Below, in pieces: positions 25,584 through 34,225 of a stretch of 64,000 bases of DNA (its first letter is position 1; each line of letters begins with the position of its first letter). The stretch covers positions 4,898,001 through 4,962,000 of the forward strand of contig NZ_CP108055.1 of assembly GCF_036174265.1 (NCBI RefSeq), written 5' to 3'. Origin of the DNA: Streptomyces sp. NBC_00285 (GTDB lineage Bacteria > Actinomycetota > Actinomycetes > Streptomycetales > Streptomycetaceae). The translations under genes and the position numbers were made by a program. Below the pieces are notes generated by a model. It did not search any database, was not told the origin of the DNA, and saw only the letters and a list, made by a program, of their open reading frames with translations.

Positions 25584-26219
25584 ATGGCGATCATCCACAA
25601 CACCACTCTGAAGCCCACCAAGTTGGACCTGCTCACCACCTGGCTGCCCACCCGCCTGTGGTACGTCGGCACCGGCGCACCGGAGTTGACCCGGGCCGGC
25701 GGATTCCGGCTGGACGATCCGGCGGGCGAGGTCGGGATCGAGTTCATGGTGGCCGTCGACGCCTGCGGCCCCGAACCCGTTTCCTATCTGGTCCCGCTCA
25801 CCTACCGCGCCGCGCCGCTCCCCGGCGCGGATCACGCCCTCGTCGGCACCATGGAACACGGCGTGCTGGGTCCGCGCTGGGCCTACGACGGCGTCCACGA
25901 CCCGGTCCTGCGTGCCGGGCTCCTCGCCCTGTTCGAGGGCCGCGTCCACGCCCAGGCGCAGAGCCTCAGCGACACCCTCGACCACGAGGTCACCCACTCC
26001 TACGCCGGCGACGGCCTCCTCGTACCGGACGGTCCCGTCGAGGTCACCGAGGACCAGGACGGCACCGAGCTGCCCCTCCCGGACGGGACGGTCCTCCGCT
26101 TCCACCGGGTCCTACGGCCCTCGGCACCCGAGGGCGCGGTCGGCCATGTCTCCGGTGCCTGGGCGGCACCGGACGGCACCCGTGGGCGTGCCGTGTTCGC
26201 GAGTCTGCGCACTCCCTGA
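25584..26219 (+). CDS. Maltokinase N-terminal-cap-like protein
   Basis: The 211-residue protein starts MAIIHNTTLKPTKLDLLTTWLPTRLWYVG and contains SYLVPLTYRAAPLPGADHALVGTMEHGVLGPRWAYDGVHDPV. This is the pattern of stand-alone proteins resembling the N-terminal cap of actinobacterial maltokinases. No kinase core is attached, so it is not an active kinase by itself. The family's role is not established. The 131-bp stretch before it has no recognisable gene. Confidence 0.8.
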   Translation: MAIIHNTTLKPTKLDLLTTWLPTRLWYVGTGAPELTRAGGFRLDDPAGEVGIEFMVAVDACGPEPVSYLVPLTYRAAPLPGADHALVGTMEHGVLGPRWAYDGVHDPVLRAGLLALFEGRVHAQAQSLSDTLDHEVTHSYAGDGLLVPDGPVEVTEDQDGTELPLPDGTVLRFHRVLRPSAPEGAVGHVSGAWAAPDGTRGRAVFASLRTP

Positions 26220-26355
26220 GACGGGCGATGTCCTCGACAGCCGCGTCCGGACGATCCGCACGGTGATCAACCCCGACAAGCACGGCCACGTGGGCCCGGT
26301 GGCGGACGTGTGGGCGGTCCACCGCGAGGTCCGGGCGGCCCGCCCCGGACGATGA
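26220..26355 (+). pseudogene. C-terminal remnant of a SigJ-type (ECF41) sigma factor
   Basis: Directly after the previous stop the sequence reads GDVLDSRVRTIRTVINPDKH, then GHVGPVADVWAVHREVRAAR and PGR with a stop. This matches the end of the SnoaL-like extension of SigJ-type ECF41 sigma factors, whose conserved NPDK motif is present. The rest of the gene is missing, so this is a leftover of a deletion. Confidence 0.6.
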
Positions 26356-26480
26356 CCGACGGTCCCTTCACTCTCGCGAGGCGCTGACGTCCGGACCCGA
26401 GCAGCCCAGGCGCCAGAACCCCACGCCCGCCTCCCGACCGGCCCGCGCGACGCTGACCCCGCACCCGAGCAGGCCAGGCG

Positions 26481-28091
26481 TCAGAACCCCACGTCCGGCT
26501 TCCGGTAGGTCGGCGTCCGCCGGATCCGGCTTGCCCGCTCGTACGCGTACGCGAGGCGCAGCAGCACCGGTTCGCTCCACGCCGTCCCCATGAACGTCAG
26601 CCCCACCGGCAGTCCGAACGCGAACCCCGCCGGCACGCTCACCGCGGGATACCCGGCCAGGGCCGCGGGCGTCGACGCGCCGCCGCCGTACATGTCCCCC
26701 CGGATCAGGTCGATCTTGGCCGGCGGGCCTGTCGTCGGCATGACGAGGGCGTCCAGGCGGTGCCGGCGCAGCACCGCGTCGATGCCCTCGGTGCGGGAGA
26801 GCCGGTGGTTGGCGGCCAGCGCCTCCCGGTACTCCCGTTCAGAGAAGTCCAGCTTCTCGACCGTCTCCAGCCCGTCCTGCCGTACGTACCGCAGTTCACG
26901 GTCGGCGTGCGCACGGTTGAAGGCGATCAACTCGGCGAGGTCGCGCGGGTGTTCACCGCCGGCCGCGGCCAGGTAGGTGTTCAGGGCGCGCTTGAACTCG
27001 TAGGCCTGGACGATCATCGAGCCGGGCAGGTCCTCCAGTTGCTCGGCCGTGGGGATGTCGGCAGGGTCGACGATCACCGCTCCGGCCGCGCGGAGCACGG
27101 CGATCGCCCGTTCAGCGATCTCGTCGGCGTGGTGGTCGTACCCGTAGTACACGGTCCGCGGGACGCCGATACGGGCACCGCGCAGCCCGTCCGCGTCCAG
27201 GAAGCGGGTGTAGTCGCGGTGGAAGTGTCCCCGGCTCGCCGTCGTCGCCGGGTCCCTCCCGTCGACCCCGACCAGCGTGCCGAGCATGATCGCCGCGTCC
27301 CGGACGGTGCGTGCCATCGGGCCGACGCTGTCCTGGCTCGGCACACCGGGGATCACCCCGCCCCGGCCGACCAGTCCGACGGTCGGTTTGACGCCGACGA
27401 GACAGTTCGCCGACGACGGGTCGATGATCGAGCCGTTGGTCTCGGTGCCGATGCCGGCGACGCACAGGTTGGCCGCGACGGCTGCGCCGGTGCCGGAGCT
27501 GGACTCGTTGGGTGACCGGTCGAGCTTGTACGGGTTGCGGGTCTGGCCGCCGCGCGCGCTCCACCCGGCGTGGTGGGTGAGCGACAGGCCGCCCGCCCAC
27601 TCGCTGAGGTTGGTCTTGCCGAGAATGACGGCACCGGCGGCCCGGAGCCGGGCGGCGACCGTGGCGTCCCGCGCGGGCCGGAGCCCTTCCAGGGCGAGGG
27701 AGCCGGCCGTGGTGTGCATCCGGTCGGCGGTCTCGACCAGGTCCTTCAGCAGGACGGGCATGCCGTGCAGCGGGCCGCGGGGGCGCCCGCCCGCGTCGAG
27801 CCGCCGCGCCTCCCGCAGTGCGTCGGGGTTGACCTCGATCACCGCGTGCAGGAGGGGGTCGATGCGTTCGATCCGCTCCAGGTAGTACCGGGTGAGCCGT
27901 TCCGCGTCGAGCCGTCCTTGATCCATGAGTGCGCGCAGTTCGGTGACGCCGAGCTCGTCGAACTCCCCACCCGCGGTGTCGGCCCGAGCCGGGGCCGCCC
28001 CCAGCAAGGGCGTGGCCGCGGCCGCGGTGCCGAGCGCCAGTACGCTCCGTCGGGTGGCGCGGGGTTCCTCCATACGTGCCGTACGTGTCAT
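26481..28091 (-). CDS. Exported amidase
   Basis: The protein of about 536 residues belongs to the amidase signature family, which hydrolyses amides with a Ser-cisSer-Lys triad. The catalytic Lys is in PVLLKDLVET, the Gly/Ser-rich signature is SPNESSSGTGAAVAANLCVAGIGTETNGSI and the nucleophile follows in the GSIIDPSSANCLVGVKPT segment. The N-terminus has TRRSVLALGTAAAATPLLG, a twin-arginine-like signal ending in APARA, so it is probably exported folded. ATG at 28091 or 28073 (MEEPRATRRS) could be the start; neither has a good ribosome binding site. Small amides or cell-wall amides are possible substrates. Confidence 0.93.
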   Translation of the reverse strand: MTRTARMEEPRATRRSVLALGTAAAATPLLGAAPARADTAGGEFDELGVTELRALMDQGRLDAERLTRYYLERIERIDPLLHAVIEVNPDALREARRLDAGGRPRGPLHGMPVLLKDLVETADRMHTTAGSLALEGLRPARDATVAARLRAAGAVILGKTNLSEWAGGLSLTHHAGWSARGGQTRNPYKLDRSPNESSSGTGAAVAANLCVAGIGTETNGSIIDPSSANCLVGVKPTVGLVGRGGVIPGVPSQDSVGPMARTVRDAAIMLGTLVGVDGRDPATTASRGHFHRDYTRFLDADGLRGARIGVPRTVYYGYDHHADEIAERAIAVLRAAGAVIVDPADIPTAEQLEDLPGSMIVQAYEFKRALNTYLAAAGGEHPRDLAELIAFNRAHADRELRYVRQDGLETVEKLDFSEREYREALAANHRLSRTEGIDAVLRRHRLDALVMPTTGPPAKIDLIRGDMYGGGASTPAALAGYPAVSVPAGFAFGLPVGLTFMGTAWSEPVLLRLAYAYERASRIRRTPTYRKPDVGF

Positions 28092-28215
28092 GCACTGAAC
28101 GCTAGAGACGAAACCGTCACAACTCCCTCCGGCTGTCCCCCGATTCCGCAGGGGAGCAGTCCCCCCTGGACCCGCCCTTGCCTGGAGTCCACTCCAAGGC
28201 GTTGGCTGGACCACC

Positions 28216-29208
28216 ATGAAGTACACGCAGCTCGGACGCACCGGACTCAAGGTCAGCCGACTCGTCCTCGGCACCATGAACTTCGGCCCGCAGACCGACG
28301 AGCCCGACTCGCACACGATCATGGACTCGGCACTCGACGCGGGCATCAACTACTTCGACACGGCCAACGTGTACGGCTGGGGCGAGAACAAGGGCCGTAC
28401 CGAGGAGATCATCGGCAACTGGTTCGCGAAGAGCGCCGCGAACCGCGACCGGACCGTCCTCGCCACCAAGGTCTACGGCAACATGGCCGCGGACGGCGAC
28501 GCCTGGCCCAACCACGACAAGCTCTCCGCGCTCAACATCCGCCGTGCCGTCGACGCGTCGCTCAAGCGGCTCCAGACCGACTACATCGACATCTACCAGT
28601 TCCACCACGTCGACCGCGCCACCCCCTTCGAGGAGATCTGGCAGGCGATCGACACCCTCGTCCAGCAGGGCAAGATCCTGTACGTCGGGTCCTCCAACTT
28701 CCCCGGCTACAAGATCGCGCAGGCCAACGAGATCGCTGCGCGGCGGGGCGGCACCATCGGGCTCGTCAGCGAGCAGTGCCTCTACAACCTCGCCGAGCGG
28801 CGCGCCGAGATGGAGGTCATCCCGGCCGCCCAGGAGTACGGCCTCGGTGTGATCCCCTGGTCGCCGCTGCACGGCGGTCTCCTCGGCGGGGTCATCAAGA
28901 AGGAGGCCAAGGGCGGCCGCCGCGCCTCCGGCCGAGCCGCCGACACCCTCGCCGACCCGGCCAAGCGCGCCCAGATCCAGTCGTACGAGGACCTGCTGGA
29001 GAAGCACGGCCTGGAGCCCGGGGAAGCGGCCCTGGCCTGGCTGCTGACCCGCCCCGGCGTCACGGGCCCGATCGTCGGCCCCCGCACGGCGGAGCAGCTG
29101 GAGTCGGCGATCAGGGCCGTCGAGCTGGAACTGAGCGAGGAACTCCTGGCGGGCCTGGACGAGATCTTCCCGGGCCCGGGCCCGTCCCCGGAAGCCTTCG
29201 CCTGGTAG
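28216..29208 (+). CDS. Aldo/keto reductase
   Basis: The 330-residue (beta/alpha)8 oxidoreductase starts MKYTQLGRTGLKVSRLVLGTMNFG. Catalytic tetrad residues are Asp in YFDTAN, Tyr in VYGWGENKG, Lys in LATKVYG and His in QFHHVD. The C-terminal NADPH loop is GPIVGPRTAEQLESA. It resembles the AKR subfamily that includes YghZ and voltage-gated-channel beta-subunit-like enzymes. It would reduce aldehydes or ketones with NADPH. It is a single gene, divergent from the amidase gene and followed by a terminator. Confidence 0.95.
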   Translation: MKYTQLGRTGLKVSRLVLGTMNFGPQTDEPDSHTIMDSALDAGINYFDTANVYGWGENKGRTEEIIGNWFAKSAANRDRTVLATKVYGNMAADGDAWPNHDKLSALNIRRAVDASLKRLQTDYIDIYQFHHVDRATPFEEIWQAIDTLVQQGKILYVGSSNFPGYKIAQANEIAARRGGTIGLVSEQCLYNLAERRAEMEVIPAAQEYGLGVIPWSPLHGGLLGGVIKKEAKGGRRASGRAADTLADPAKRAQIQSYEDLLEKHGLEPGEAALAWLLTRPGVTGPIVGPRTAEQLESAIRAVELELSEELLAGLDEIFPGPGPSPEAFAW

Positions 29209-29224
29209 GCCCCCTCGGGGGCAC

Positions 29225-29253
29225 GGGGCGGAGTCGACACGGACCTCCGCCCC
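29225..29253 (+). terminator. Terminator of the aldo/keto reductase gene
   Basis: GGGGCGGAG (29225-29233) and CTCCGCCCC (29245-29253) form a perfect 9-bp stem with an 11-base loop, directly downstream of the reductase stop. Confidence 0.65.
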
Positions 29254-29336
29254 GCGGGGCCAGATCGTCCACGACGGCCACCCACGCGACGTCACCGTCC
29301 GCCCCGCAGGCGGGGCCCGTCACGCAGGCGGTTCCC

Positions 29337-29426
29337 CTACCTGCCAAGGGCCGCGGCCATCGCCACAACGACGAACATCATCACGAGCACACCGGCCATG
29401 ATCCGGTTCCGGGTCTTCGGGTCCAC
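29337..29426 (-). CDS. 29-residue single-helix membrane peptide
   Basis: The tiny gene encodes a short basic start (V/MDPKTRNR) and one hydrophobic helix (IMAGVLVMMFVVVAMAAAL) ending GR. The composition and the clean charged-then-hydrophobic layout argue against chance, and the same type of peptide appears to be conserved in streptomycetes. GTG at 29426 lies 10 bp after the ThpR gene stop, so the two can be co-transcribed. No strong ribosome binding site was seen. The function is unknown. Confidence 0.5.
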   Translation of the reverse strand: MDPKTRNRIMAGVLVMMFVVVAMAAALGR

Positions 29427-29435
29427 GCTTCGAGC

Positions 29436-30008
29436 CTAACCGGCCCCGCCCAGCACCCAACGGCCGACCACCTCGTAGCGGGGCTGTTCTCCCGGCACCC
29501 CGGACTTCGGCAGGTTGCTCCGGACCAGTGTCAGCTCCCGCACCTCCCAGGTCCGGCTGGTGAACCCGTCGAGCACCTCCAGATACGGCCCCACCTCCAC
29601 GGCCTCCCGGCTGCGGGCCACCGTCAGATGGGCCTTGTACCGCCGGTGCTCCCCCATCTCCACCCCGGCCTTCCGCCCCGCCGCCTCGGCCCGCTCGGCG
29701 AGCAGCCGCAGCGCGGGCAGATCACCCTGGGCCCCCGCCCACACCGCCCGCCCGTGCCCGAACTGCCCACCGCCGCGCACGGCCAGCGGGAAGGACGGCG
29801 TACGCCGGGCCGCCCGCTCCAGCCGCACCGACAGCTCCGGTACGAGGTCCTCGTCGACCTCGCCGTAGAAGGCGAGGGTGAAGTGCCAGCCGGGTACGCC
29901 GGTCCAGCGCAGCTCGGACGCTCCGGGGAGCTGCCTCAACTCAGCTACTTTCAGCGCCAGTTCGTCGGACACGTCCTGCGGAGGCAGCACCGCGGCGAAG
30001 AGTCTCAT
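29436..30008 (-). CDS. thpR: RNA 2',3'-cyclic phosphodiesterase
   Basis: The 190-residue 2H phosphoesterase (LigT/ThpR) hydrolyses RNA 2',3'-cyclic ends to 2'-phosphate. Both H-x-T/S-L motifs are present: WHFTLAFYG in the first half and YKAHLTVARS in the second. MRLFAAVLPPQDVSDELA is the family N-terminus. The length is normal. It is cytoplasmic. It is divergent from the acetyltransferase gene, with only 26 bp between starts. Confidence 0.93.
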   Translation of the reverse strand: MRLFAAVLPPQDVSDELALKVAELRQLPGASELRWTGVPGWHFTLAFYGEVDEDLVPELSVRLERAARRTPSFPLAVRGGGQFGHGRAVWAGAQGDLPALRLLAERAEAAGRKAGVEMGEHRRYKAHLTVARSREAVEVGPYLEVLDGFTSRTWEVRELTLVRSNLPKSGVPGEQPRYEVVGRWVLGGAG

Positions 30009-30034
30009 GGAGGTCAGCCTGTCACCATGAGGGC

Positions 30035-30565
30035 ATGAAGATCAGCATCAGGGACGGCGGTCCCGGCGACATACCCGTGATCCTCGGCATGCTCGACAGC
30101 TGTGTGCGATGGCTGGTCGCACAGGGGCGTCCCGGCCAGTGGGGCACCGAGCCGCTGTCCGCGAGCCCGAGGACGGTGGAGTCCGTCGCCCGGTACATCG
30201 ACGAGGGCAGCGTGTTCATCGCCGAAGCCGACGGCGTACCGGCCGCGACCCTCACGATCACCGACTCGCCCGGCGCCTATCTCGCTCATCTCCCGCCGCC
30301 GGGCGAACCCGAGCGGTACATCCACTGGCTCGCCTCCGACCGCCGCTTCAAGGGCCACGGCGTGGGCGGCGCCCTCCTCGCGCACGCCGCGGAGGAGACC
30401 CGGCGCGCGGGCGTCGCCCTGCTGCGGGTGGACTGCTACGCGGGCGGCGACCGCAAGCTGGTCGCCTACTACGAGGCCAACGGCTTCACTCCGACGGCGA
30501 CGTACACCGCCGGGGTGAAGGGCGACTGGCCGGGCCAGGTACTGGCCATGCGGGTGCTGCCGTAG
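30035..30565 (+). CDS. GNAT family N-acetyltransferase
   Basis: The 176-residue protein has the GNAT order: KISIRDGGPGDIPVILGML at the N-terminus, IHWLASDRRFKGHGVGGALLAHAAEETRRAG as strand 4 and the acetyl-CoA loop, and LLRVDCYAGGDRKLVAYYEANGFTP at the end. The acceptor is unknown. Its stop nearly abuts the convergent MFS gene. Confidence 0.9.
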   Translation: MKISIRDGGPGDIPVILGMLDSCVRWLVAQGRPGQWGTEPLSASPRTVESVARYIDEGSVFIAEADGVPAATLTITDSPGAYLAHLPPPGEPERYIHWLASDRRFKGHGVGGALLAHAAEETRRAGVALLRVDCYAGGDRKLVAYYEANGFTPTATYTAGVKGDWPGQVLAMRVLP

Positions 30566-30568
30566 GAC

Positions 30569-31915
30569 CTACGCGGCCGCGGCCAGCTGTTCCTGGGTCT
30601 CTCGTGGTTCGAGGCGGACGTGCGGGTGGCCGTGGTTCCAGCCCATCGACAGGCGGAGGTTGCCAATCCGGGCCAGGACCAGGCCGATGGTCACGGCCGC
30701 CGCCGCGGAGATCGCGCCGCCCGACGCGAGGCCGGCGCGGACGCCGTACGCGTCGGTGACCCAGCCGGCGATCGGTGCGCCGACGGGCGCTCCGCCCATG
30801 AACACCATCATGTACAGGGCCATCACGCGGCCCCGCATGGCCGGGTCGGTGCTCAGCTGGACGCTGCTGTTGGCGGTGACGTTGACCGTCATGCCGAACA
30901 TGCCGATCGGGACCATGAGCAGCGCGAACAGCCACAGCGAGGGGGCGGTCGCGGCCACGATCTCCAGCGCGCCGAAGGCCACCGCGCCCACGACGAGCAC
31001 CCGCATCCTGGCGGTGCCGCGGCGGGCCGCGAGCAGGGCGCCGGCCAGCGAGCCGACGGCCATCAGGGTGTTGAAGAGGCTGTAGGAGCCCGCGCCGGAG
31101 TGGAAGACGTCGTCGGCGAAGGCCGAGAGGAAGACGGGGAAGTTGAAGCCGAAGGTGGAGACGAAGCCGACCAGGACGATGGTCCAGATCAGATCGGGCC
31201 GCCCGGCCACGTAGTGCAGGCCTTCCCGGAGCTGTCCCTTGCCGCGCGGGGCGCGCTCGACGACGTGCAGTTCGCGGGTCCGCATCATCAGCAGGCCGAC
31301 GAGCGGGGCGACGAAGGACAGGCCGTTGAAGAGGAACGCCCAGCCGGTGCCGACGCCGGTGATCATGACGCCTGCGACGGCGGGGCCGATCAGGCGGGCC
31401 GACTGGAAGTTCGCGGAGTTCAGGCTGACCGCGTTCTGGAGCTGGTCGGGGCCGACCATCTCGGAGACGAAGGTCTGGCGGGCCGGGTTGTCGACGACGG
31501 TCGCGAGACCGGCGGCGAAGGCGGCGAGGTAGACGTGCCAGACCTGGACGTGGCCGGTCAGGGTGAGGGCGGCGAGCACGAGACCGGTGGCGCCCATCGC
31601 GGACTGGGTGAACAGCAGCGCGCGGCGCTTGGACAGCCGGTCGACGAGGACACCGCCGTAGAGGCCGAAGAGCAGCATCGGCAGGAACTGCAGGGCCGTG
31701 GTGACGCCGACGGCGGTGGCAGAGCCGGTGATGCTGAGCACCAGCCAGTCCTGGGCGATGCGCTGCATCCAGGTGCCGATGTTGGAGACGACCTGGCCGA
31801 CGAAGAACAGGCGGTAGTTCCTGACCTTCAGCGAGCTGAACATGGAGGACTCGGGAGGGTCCGGGGTAGTAGGGGTCGGTGCGGGGGCGGAGTGTGTTCC
31901 GGGACCCGTACTCAA
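30569..31915 (-). CDS. MFS exporter, EntS/MFS_3 type
   Basis: The 448-residue protein has about 12 membrane helices. FSSLKVRNYRLFFVGQVVSNIGTWMQRIAQDWLVL is the hallmark start of the MFS_3 (EntS/MdtH-like) drug and siderophore exporters, and GLYGGVLVDRLSKRRALLFTQ is the A-like motif. The N-terminus is Pro/Thr-rich. It lies 24 bp downstream of the marR-type gene on the same strand, so it is probably the pump this repressor controls. Confidence 0.94.
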   Translation of the reverse strand: MSTGPGTHSAPAPTPTTPDPPESSMFSSLKVRNYRLFFVGQVVSNIGTWMQRIAQDWLVLSITGSATAVGVTTALQFLPMLLFGLYGGVLVDRLSKRRALLFTQSAMGATGLVLAALTLTGHVQVWHVYLAAFAAGLATVVDNPARQTFVSEMVGPDQLQNAVSLNSANFQSARLIGPAVAGVMITGVGTGWAFLFNGLSFVAPLVGLLMMRTRELHVVERAPRGKGQLREGLHYVAGRPDLIWTIVLVGFVSTFGFNFPVFLSAFADDVFHSGAGSYSLFNTLMAVGSLAGALLAARRGTARMRVLVVGAVAFGALEIVAATAPSLWLFALLMVPIGMFGMTVNVTANSSVQLSTDPAMRGRVMALYMMVFMGGAPVGAPIAGWVTDAYGVRAGLASGGAISAAAAVTIGLVLARIGNLRLSMGWNHGHPHVRLEPRETQEQLAAAA

Positions 31916-31939
31916 CGGCGTTCGCCTCCTTGGTGCGGC

Positions 31940-32377
31940 TTACAGGTGTGCGAGTTTCTCCAGGACGGGGGCGGCGGCGCGCAGTTTCGCCCACTCGTCC
32001 TCGTCGAGGTTGTCGACCAGGGCGGCCAGGAAGACGTTCCGCTTGGTGCGGCTCTCCGCGAGCATGGCCTCGGCCTGCTCGGTCTTGGTGACGACCTTCT
32101 GGCGCCGGTCCTCGGGATGCGGCTCCAGCCGGACCAGTCCCTTGGCCTCAAGGAGCGCCACGATGCGGGTCATCGACGGCGGCTGGACGTGCTCCTTGCG
32201 GGCGAGTTCGCCCGGGGTGGCCTTGCCGCAGATGGAGAGGGTGCCCAGCACCGACATCTCGGTGGGGCTCAGCGACTCGTCGACGCGCTGGTGCTTGAGC
32301 CGACGGGAGAGTCGCATCACGGCTGATCGCAGGGAGTTCACGGCGGCAGCGTCGTCGCCATGGGTCAGGTCAGGCAT
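31940..32377 (-). CDS. MarR family transcriptional regulator
   Basis: The 145-residue winged-helix repressor has LSPTEMSVLGTLSICGKATPGELARKEHVQPPSMTRIVALLEAKGLVRLEPHPEDRR, the full MarR DNA-binding helix, wing and basic DRR turn. ATG at 32377 is chosen because a -10-like TATGCT ends six bases upstream and no ribosome binding site is visible, which suggests a leaderless mRNA. ATG 32395 is the alternative. The MFS pump gene follows, so the pair probably forms a repressor-efflux operon. Confidence 0.93.
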   Translation of the reverse strand: MPDLTHGDDAAAVNSLRSAVMRLSRRLKHQRVDESLSPTEMSVLGTLSICGKATPGELARKEHVQPPSMTRIVALLEAKGLVRLEPHPEDRRQKVVTKTEQAEAMLAESRTKRNVFLAALVDNLDEDEWAKLRAAAPVLEKLAHL

Positions 32378-32411
32378 CTCTTTAGCATAACTCATTACTC
32401 TCGCTAAACAA
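32378..32411 (-). promoter_or_regulatory. Leaderless promoter and autoregulatory palindrome of the marR-type gene
   Basis: On the minus strand a -35-like TTGTTT (32411-32406), a 16-bp spacer and a -10-like TATGCT (32389-32384) are followed after six bases by the ATG. A palindrome TTTAGC-N16-GCTAAA (32381-32386 and 32403-32408) covers both elements, where the MarR protein would block RNA polymerase. Confidence 0.6.
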
Positions 32412-32528
32412 GCTGGAGTGCGCGAGGATTCCCGTGACCCAGGCCACTGAAACCCGATCTTCACCCGTACGAGTGAGTCGGCAGCGGAACGTGAACGGCG
32501 CTCCCCCTCGGCGGCGACCCTCGTGTTC

Positions 32529-32711
32529 ATGGGGACCAGCGTGCTCAGCCTGCGGATAGACGGGGAGCTGCTCGACCGGCTCCGGGACCATGCGGCGAAA
32601 AGGGGGATGAGCGTCCAGGACTATGTGCTCCGGACGCTCGTTCGAGACGACTTCGACGAGCGGTTCCAGACCGCCGTCGACGAGACGGAGAAGTTCTACG
32701 GGGTGACGTGA
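32529..32711 (+). CDS. Small ribbon-helix-helix-like protein
   Basis: The 60-residue protein reads GTSVLSLRIDGELLDRLRDHAAKRGMSVQDYVLRTLVRDDFDERF and ends KFYGVT. A beta-strand followed by two helices (LSLRIDGELLDRLRDHAAKRGMSVQDYVLRTLV) fits the CopG/Arc ribbon-helix-helix fold of small DNA-binding proteins and antitoxins. No toxin gene is adjacent, so it is more likely a stand-alone regulator. ATG 32529 is preferred to GTG 32523. Confidence 0.7.
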   Translation: MGTSVLSLRIDGELLDRLRDHAAKRGMSVQDYVLRTLVRDDFDERFQTAVDETEKFYGVT

Positions 32712-32724
32712 GCGCGGCTCACGT
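32706..32724. terminator. Hairpin shared by two convergent stop codons
   Basis: ACGTGAGC-GCG-GCTCACGT is a perfect 8-bp stem. It contains the stop codon of the ribbon-helix-helix gene (32709-32711) and that of the permease gene (32719-32721, minus). It can act as a terminator in both directions. Confidence 0.55.
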
Positions 32725-34113
32725 GAGACCCAGCGCCGGCATCAGGTAGTAGAAGCCGAACACCGCCGCGACGACGTACATCGGCGCCGGAACCTCCCGG
32801 CCCCGGCCGGCCGCCAGGCGCAGGATCACGAAGGTGATGAAGCCCATGCCGATGCCGTTGGTGATCGAGTAGGTGAACGGCATCATCACCATGGTGATGA
32901 AGGCCGGGATCGCGATCGTGTGATCGGCCCAGTCGATCTCCTTGACCGAACCGGCCAGGATCAGGAAGCCCACCGCGAGCAGGGCCGGCGTCGCCGCCTG
33001 GGACGGGACCATGGTGGCGACCGGCGTGAGGAACAGCGCGATCGTGAAGAGACCGCCGGTGACGACGTTCGCGAAGCCGGTCCGGGCGCCCTCGCCGACG
33101 CCGGCCGTGGACTCCACGAAGGCCGTGGTGGCGGACGAGGAGCTCGCGCCGCCCGCGGCGACCGCGAGGCCGTCAACGAAGAGGACCTTGTTGATGCCGG
33201 GCATCTGACCCTGGGCGTCGGTCAGCCCGGCCTCGTCGGAGACGCCCATGATCGTGCCCATCGCGTCGAAGAAGCACGACAGCAGGACCGTGAAGACGAA
33301 GAGGATGCCGGTCAGCACGCCGACCTTGTCGAAGCCGCCGAAGAGGCTGACCTTGCCGAGCAGGCCGAAGTCGGGGGTGGCGACCGGGTTGCCGGGCCAC
33401 TTCGGGGTCGTCAGGCCCCAGGACGGGACCGTGGCGACGGCGTTGATGACCACCGCGAGGACCGTCATCGTGACGATCGAGATCAGGATCGCGCCGGAGA
33501 CCTTGCGGACGATCAGCGCGAGGGTGAGCAGGGCGCCGAGGATGAAGACGAGGACGGGCCAGCCGGTGAGGTGACCGTCGCCGCCGAGCTGGACCGGGAC
33601 GGTGGTGTGGGCGACGTCCGGGATACGCGAGACGAAGCCCGAGTCCACGAGCCCGATCAGCATGATGAACAGGCCGATGCCGATGGAGATCGCCTTGCGC
33701 AGGCCGAAGGGCACCGCGTTCATGACGCGCTCACGCAGGCCGGTGGCGACCAGCAGCATCACGATGAGGCCCGCGAGGACCACCATGCCCATCGCGTCCG
33801 GCCAGGCCATCCGGGGCGCGAGCTGGAGCGCGACGACCGAGTTCACGCCGAGCCCCGCGGCCAGCGCGATCGGGACGTTGCCGACGACGCCCATGAGGAG
33901 CGTGGTGAAGGCCGCCGTCACGGCGGTCGCGGTGACCAGCTGCCCGTTGTCCAGGTGGTGGCCGTACATGTCCTGGGCGCTGCCGAGGATGATGGGGTTC
34001 AGCACGATGATGTAGGCCATCGCGAAGAACGTGGCGAAGCCGCCCCGGATCTCCCGTGGCAGGGTGCTGCCCCGCTCGGAGATCTTGAAGTAGCGGTCGA
34101 GGGCGGTCGGCAT
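32719..34113 (-). CDS. NCS2 purine permease, AzgA/GhxP type
   Basis: The 464-residue membrane protein has about 14 helices. LDRYFKISERGSTLPREIRGGFATFFAMAYIIVLNP is the typical start of the AzgA-like branch of nucleobase:cation symporters, and GLGVNSVVALQLAPRM and SSSSATTAFVESTAGVGEGARTGFANVVTG are conserved core motifs. It should import adenine, hypoxanthine or guanine. It is a single gene. Confidence 0.95.
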   Translation of the reverse strand: MPTALDRYFKISERGSTLPREIRGGFATFFAMAYIIVLNPIILGSAQDMYGHHLDNGQLVTATAVTAAFTTLLMGVVGNVPIALAAGLGVNSVVALQLAPRMAWPDAMGMVVLAGLIVMLLVATGLRERVMNAVPFGLRKAISIGIGLFIMLIGLVDSGFVSRIPDVAHTTVPVQLGGDGHLTGWPVLVFILGALLTLALIVRKVSGAILISIVTMTVLAVVINAVATVPSWGLTTPKWPGNPVATPDFGLLGKVSLFGGFDKVGVLTGILFVFTVLLSCFFDAMGTIMGVSDEAGLTDAQGQMPGINKVLFVDGLAVAAGGASSSSATTAFVESTAGVGEGARTGFANVVTGGLFTIALFLTPVATMVPSQAATPALLAVGFLILAGSVKEIDWADHTIAIPAFITMVMMPFTYSITNGIGMGFITFVILRLAAGRGREVPAPMYVVAAVFGFYYLMPALGLT

Positions 34114-34225
34114 TGGATGTTCCTACGAGCAGAAGCGGACAGGTGTAGACCGGTTCAGTATGAACGTATCAGTCGGATGGTGGCGATCTCCGCGCGTAGA
34201 TGTGATCACCTCGTAAGCTGTCCCC

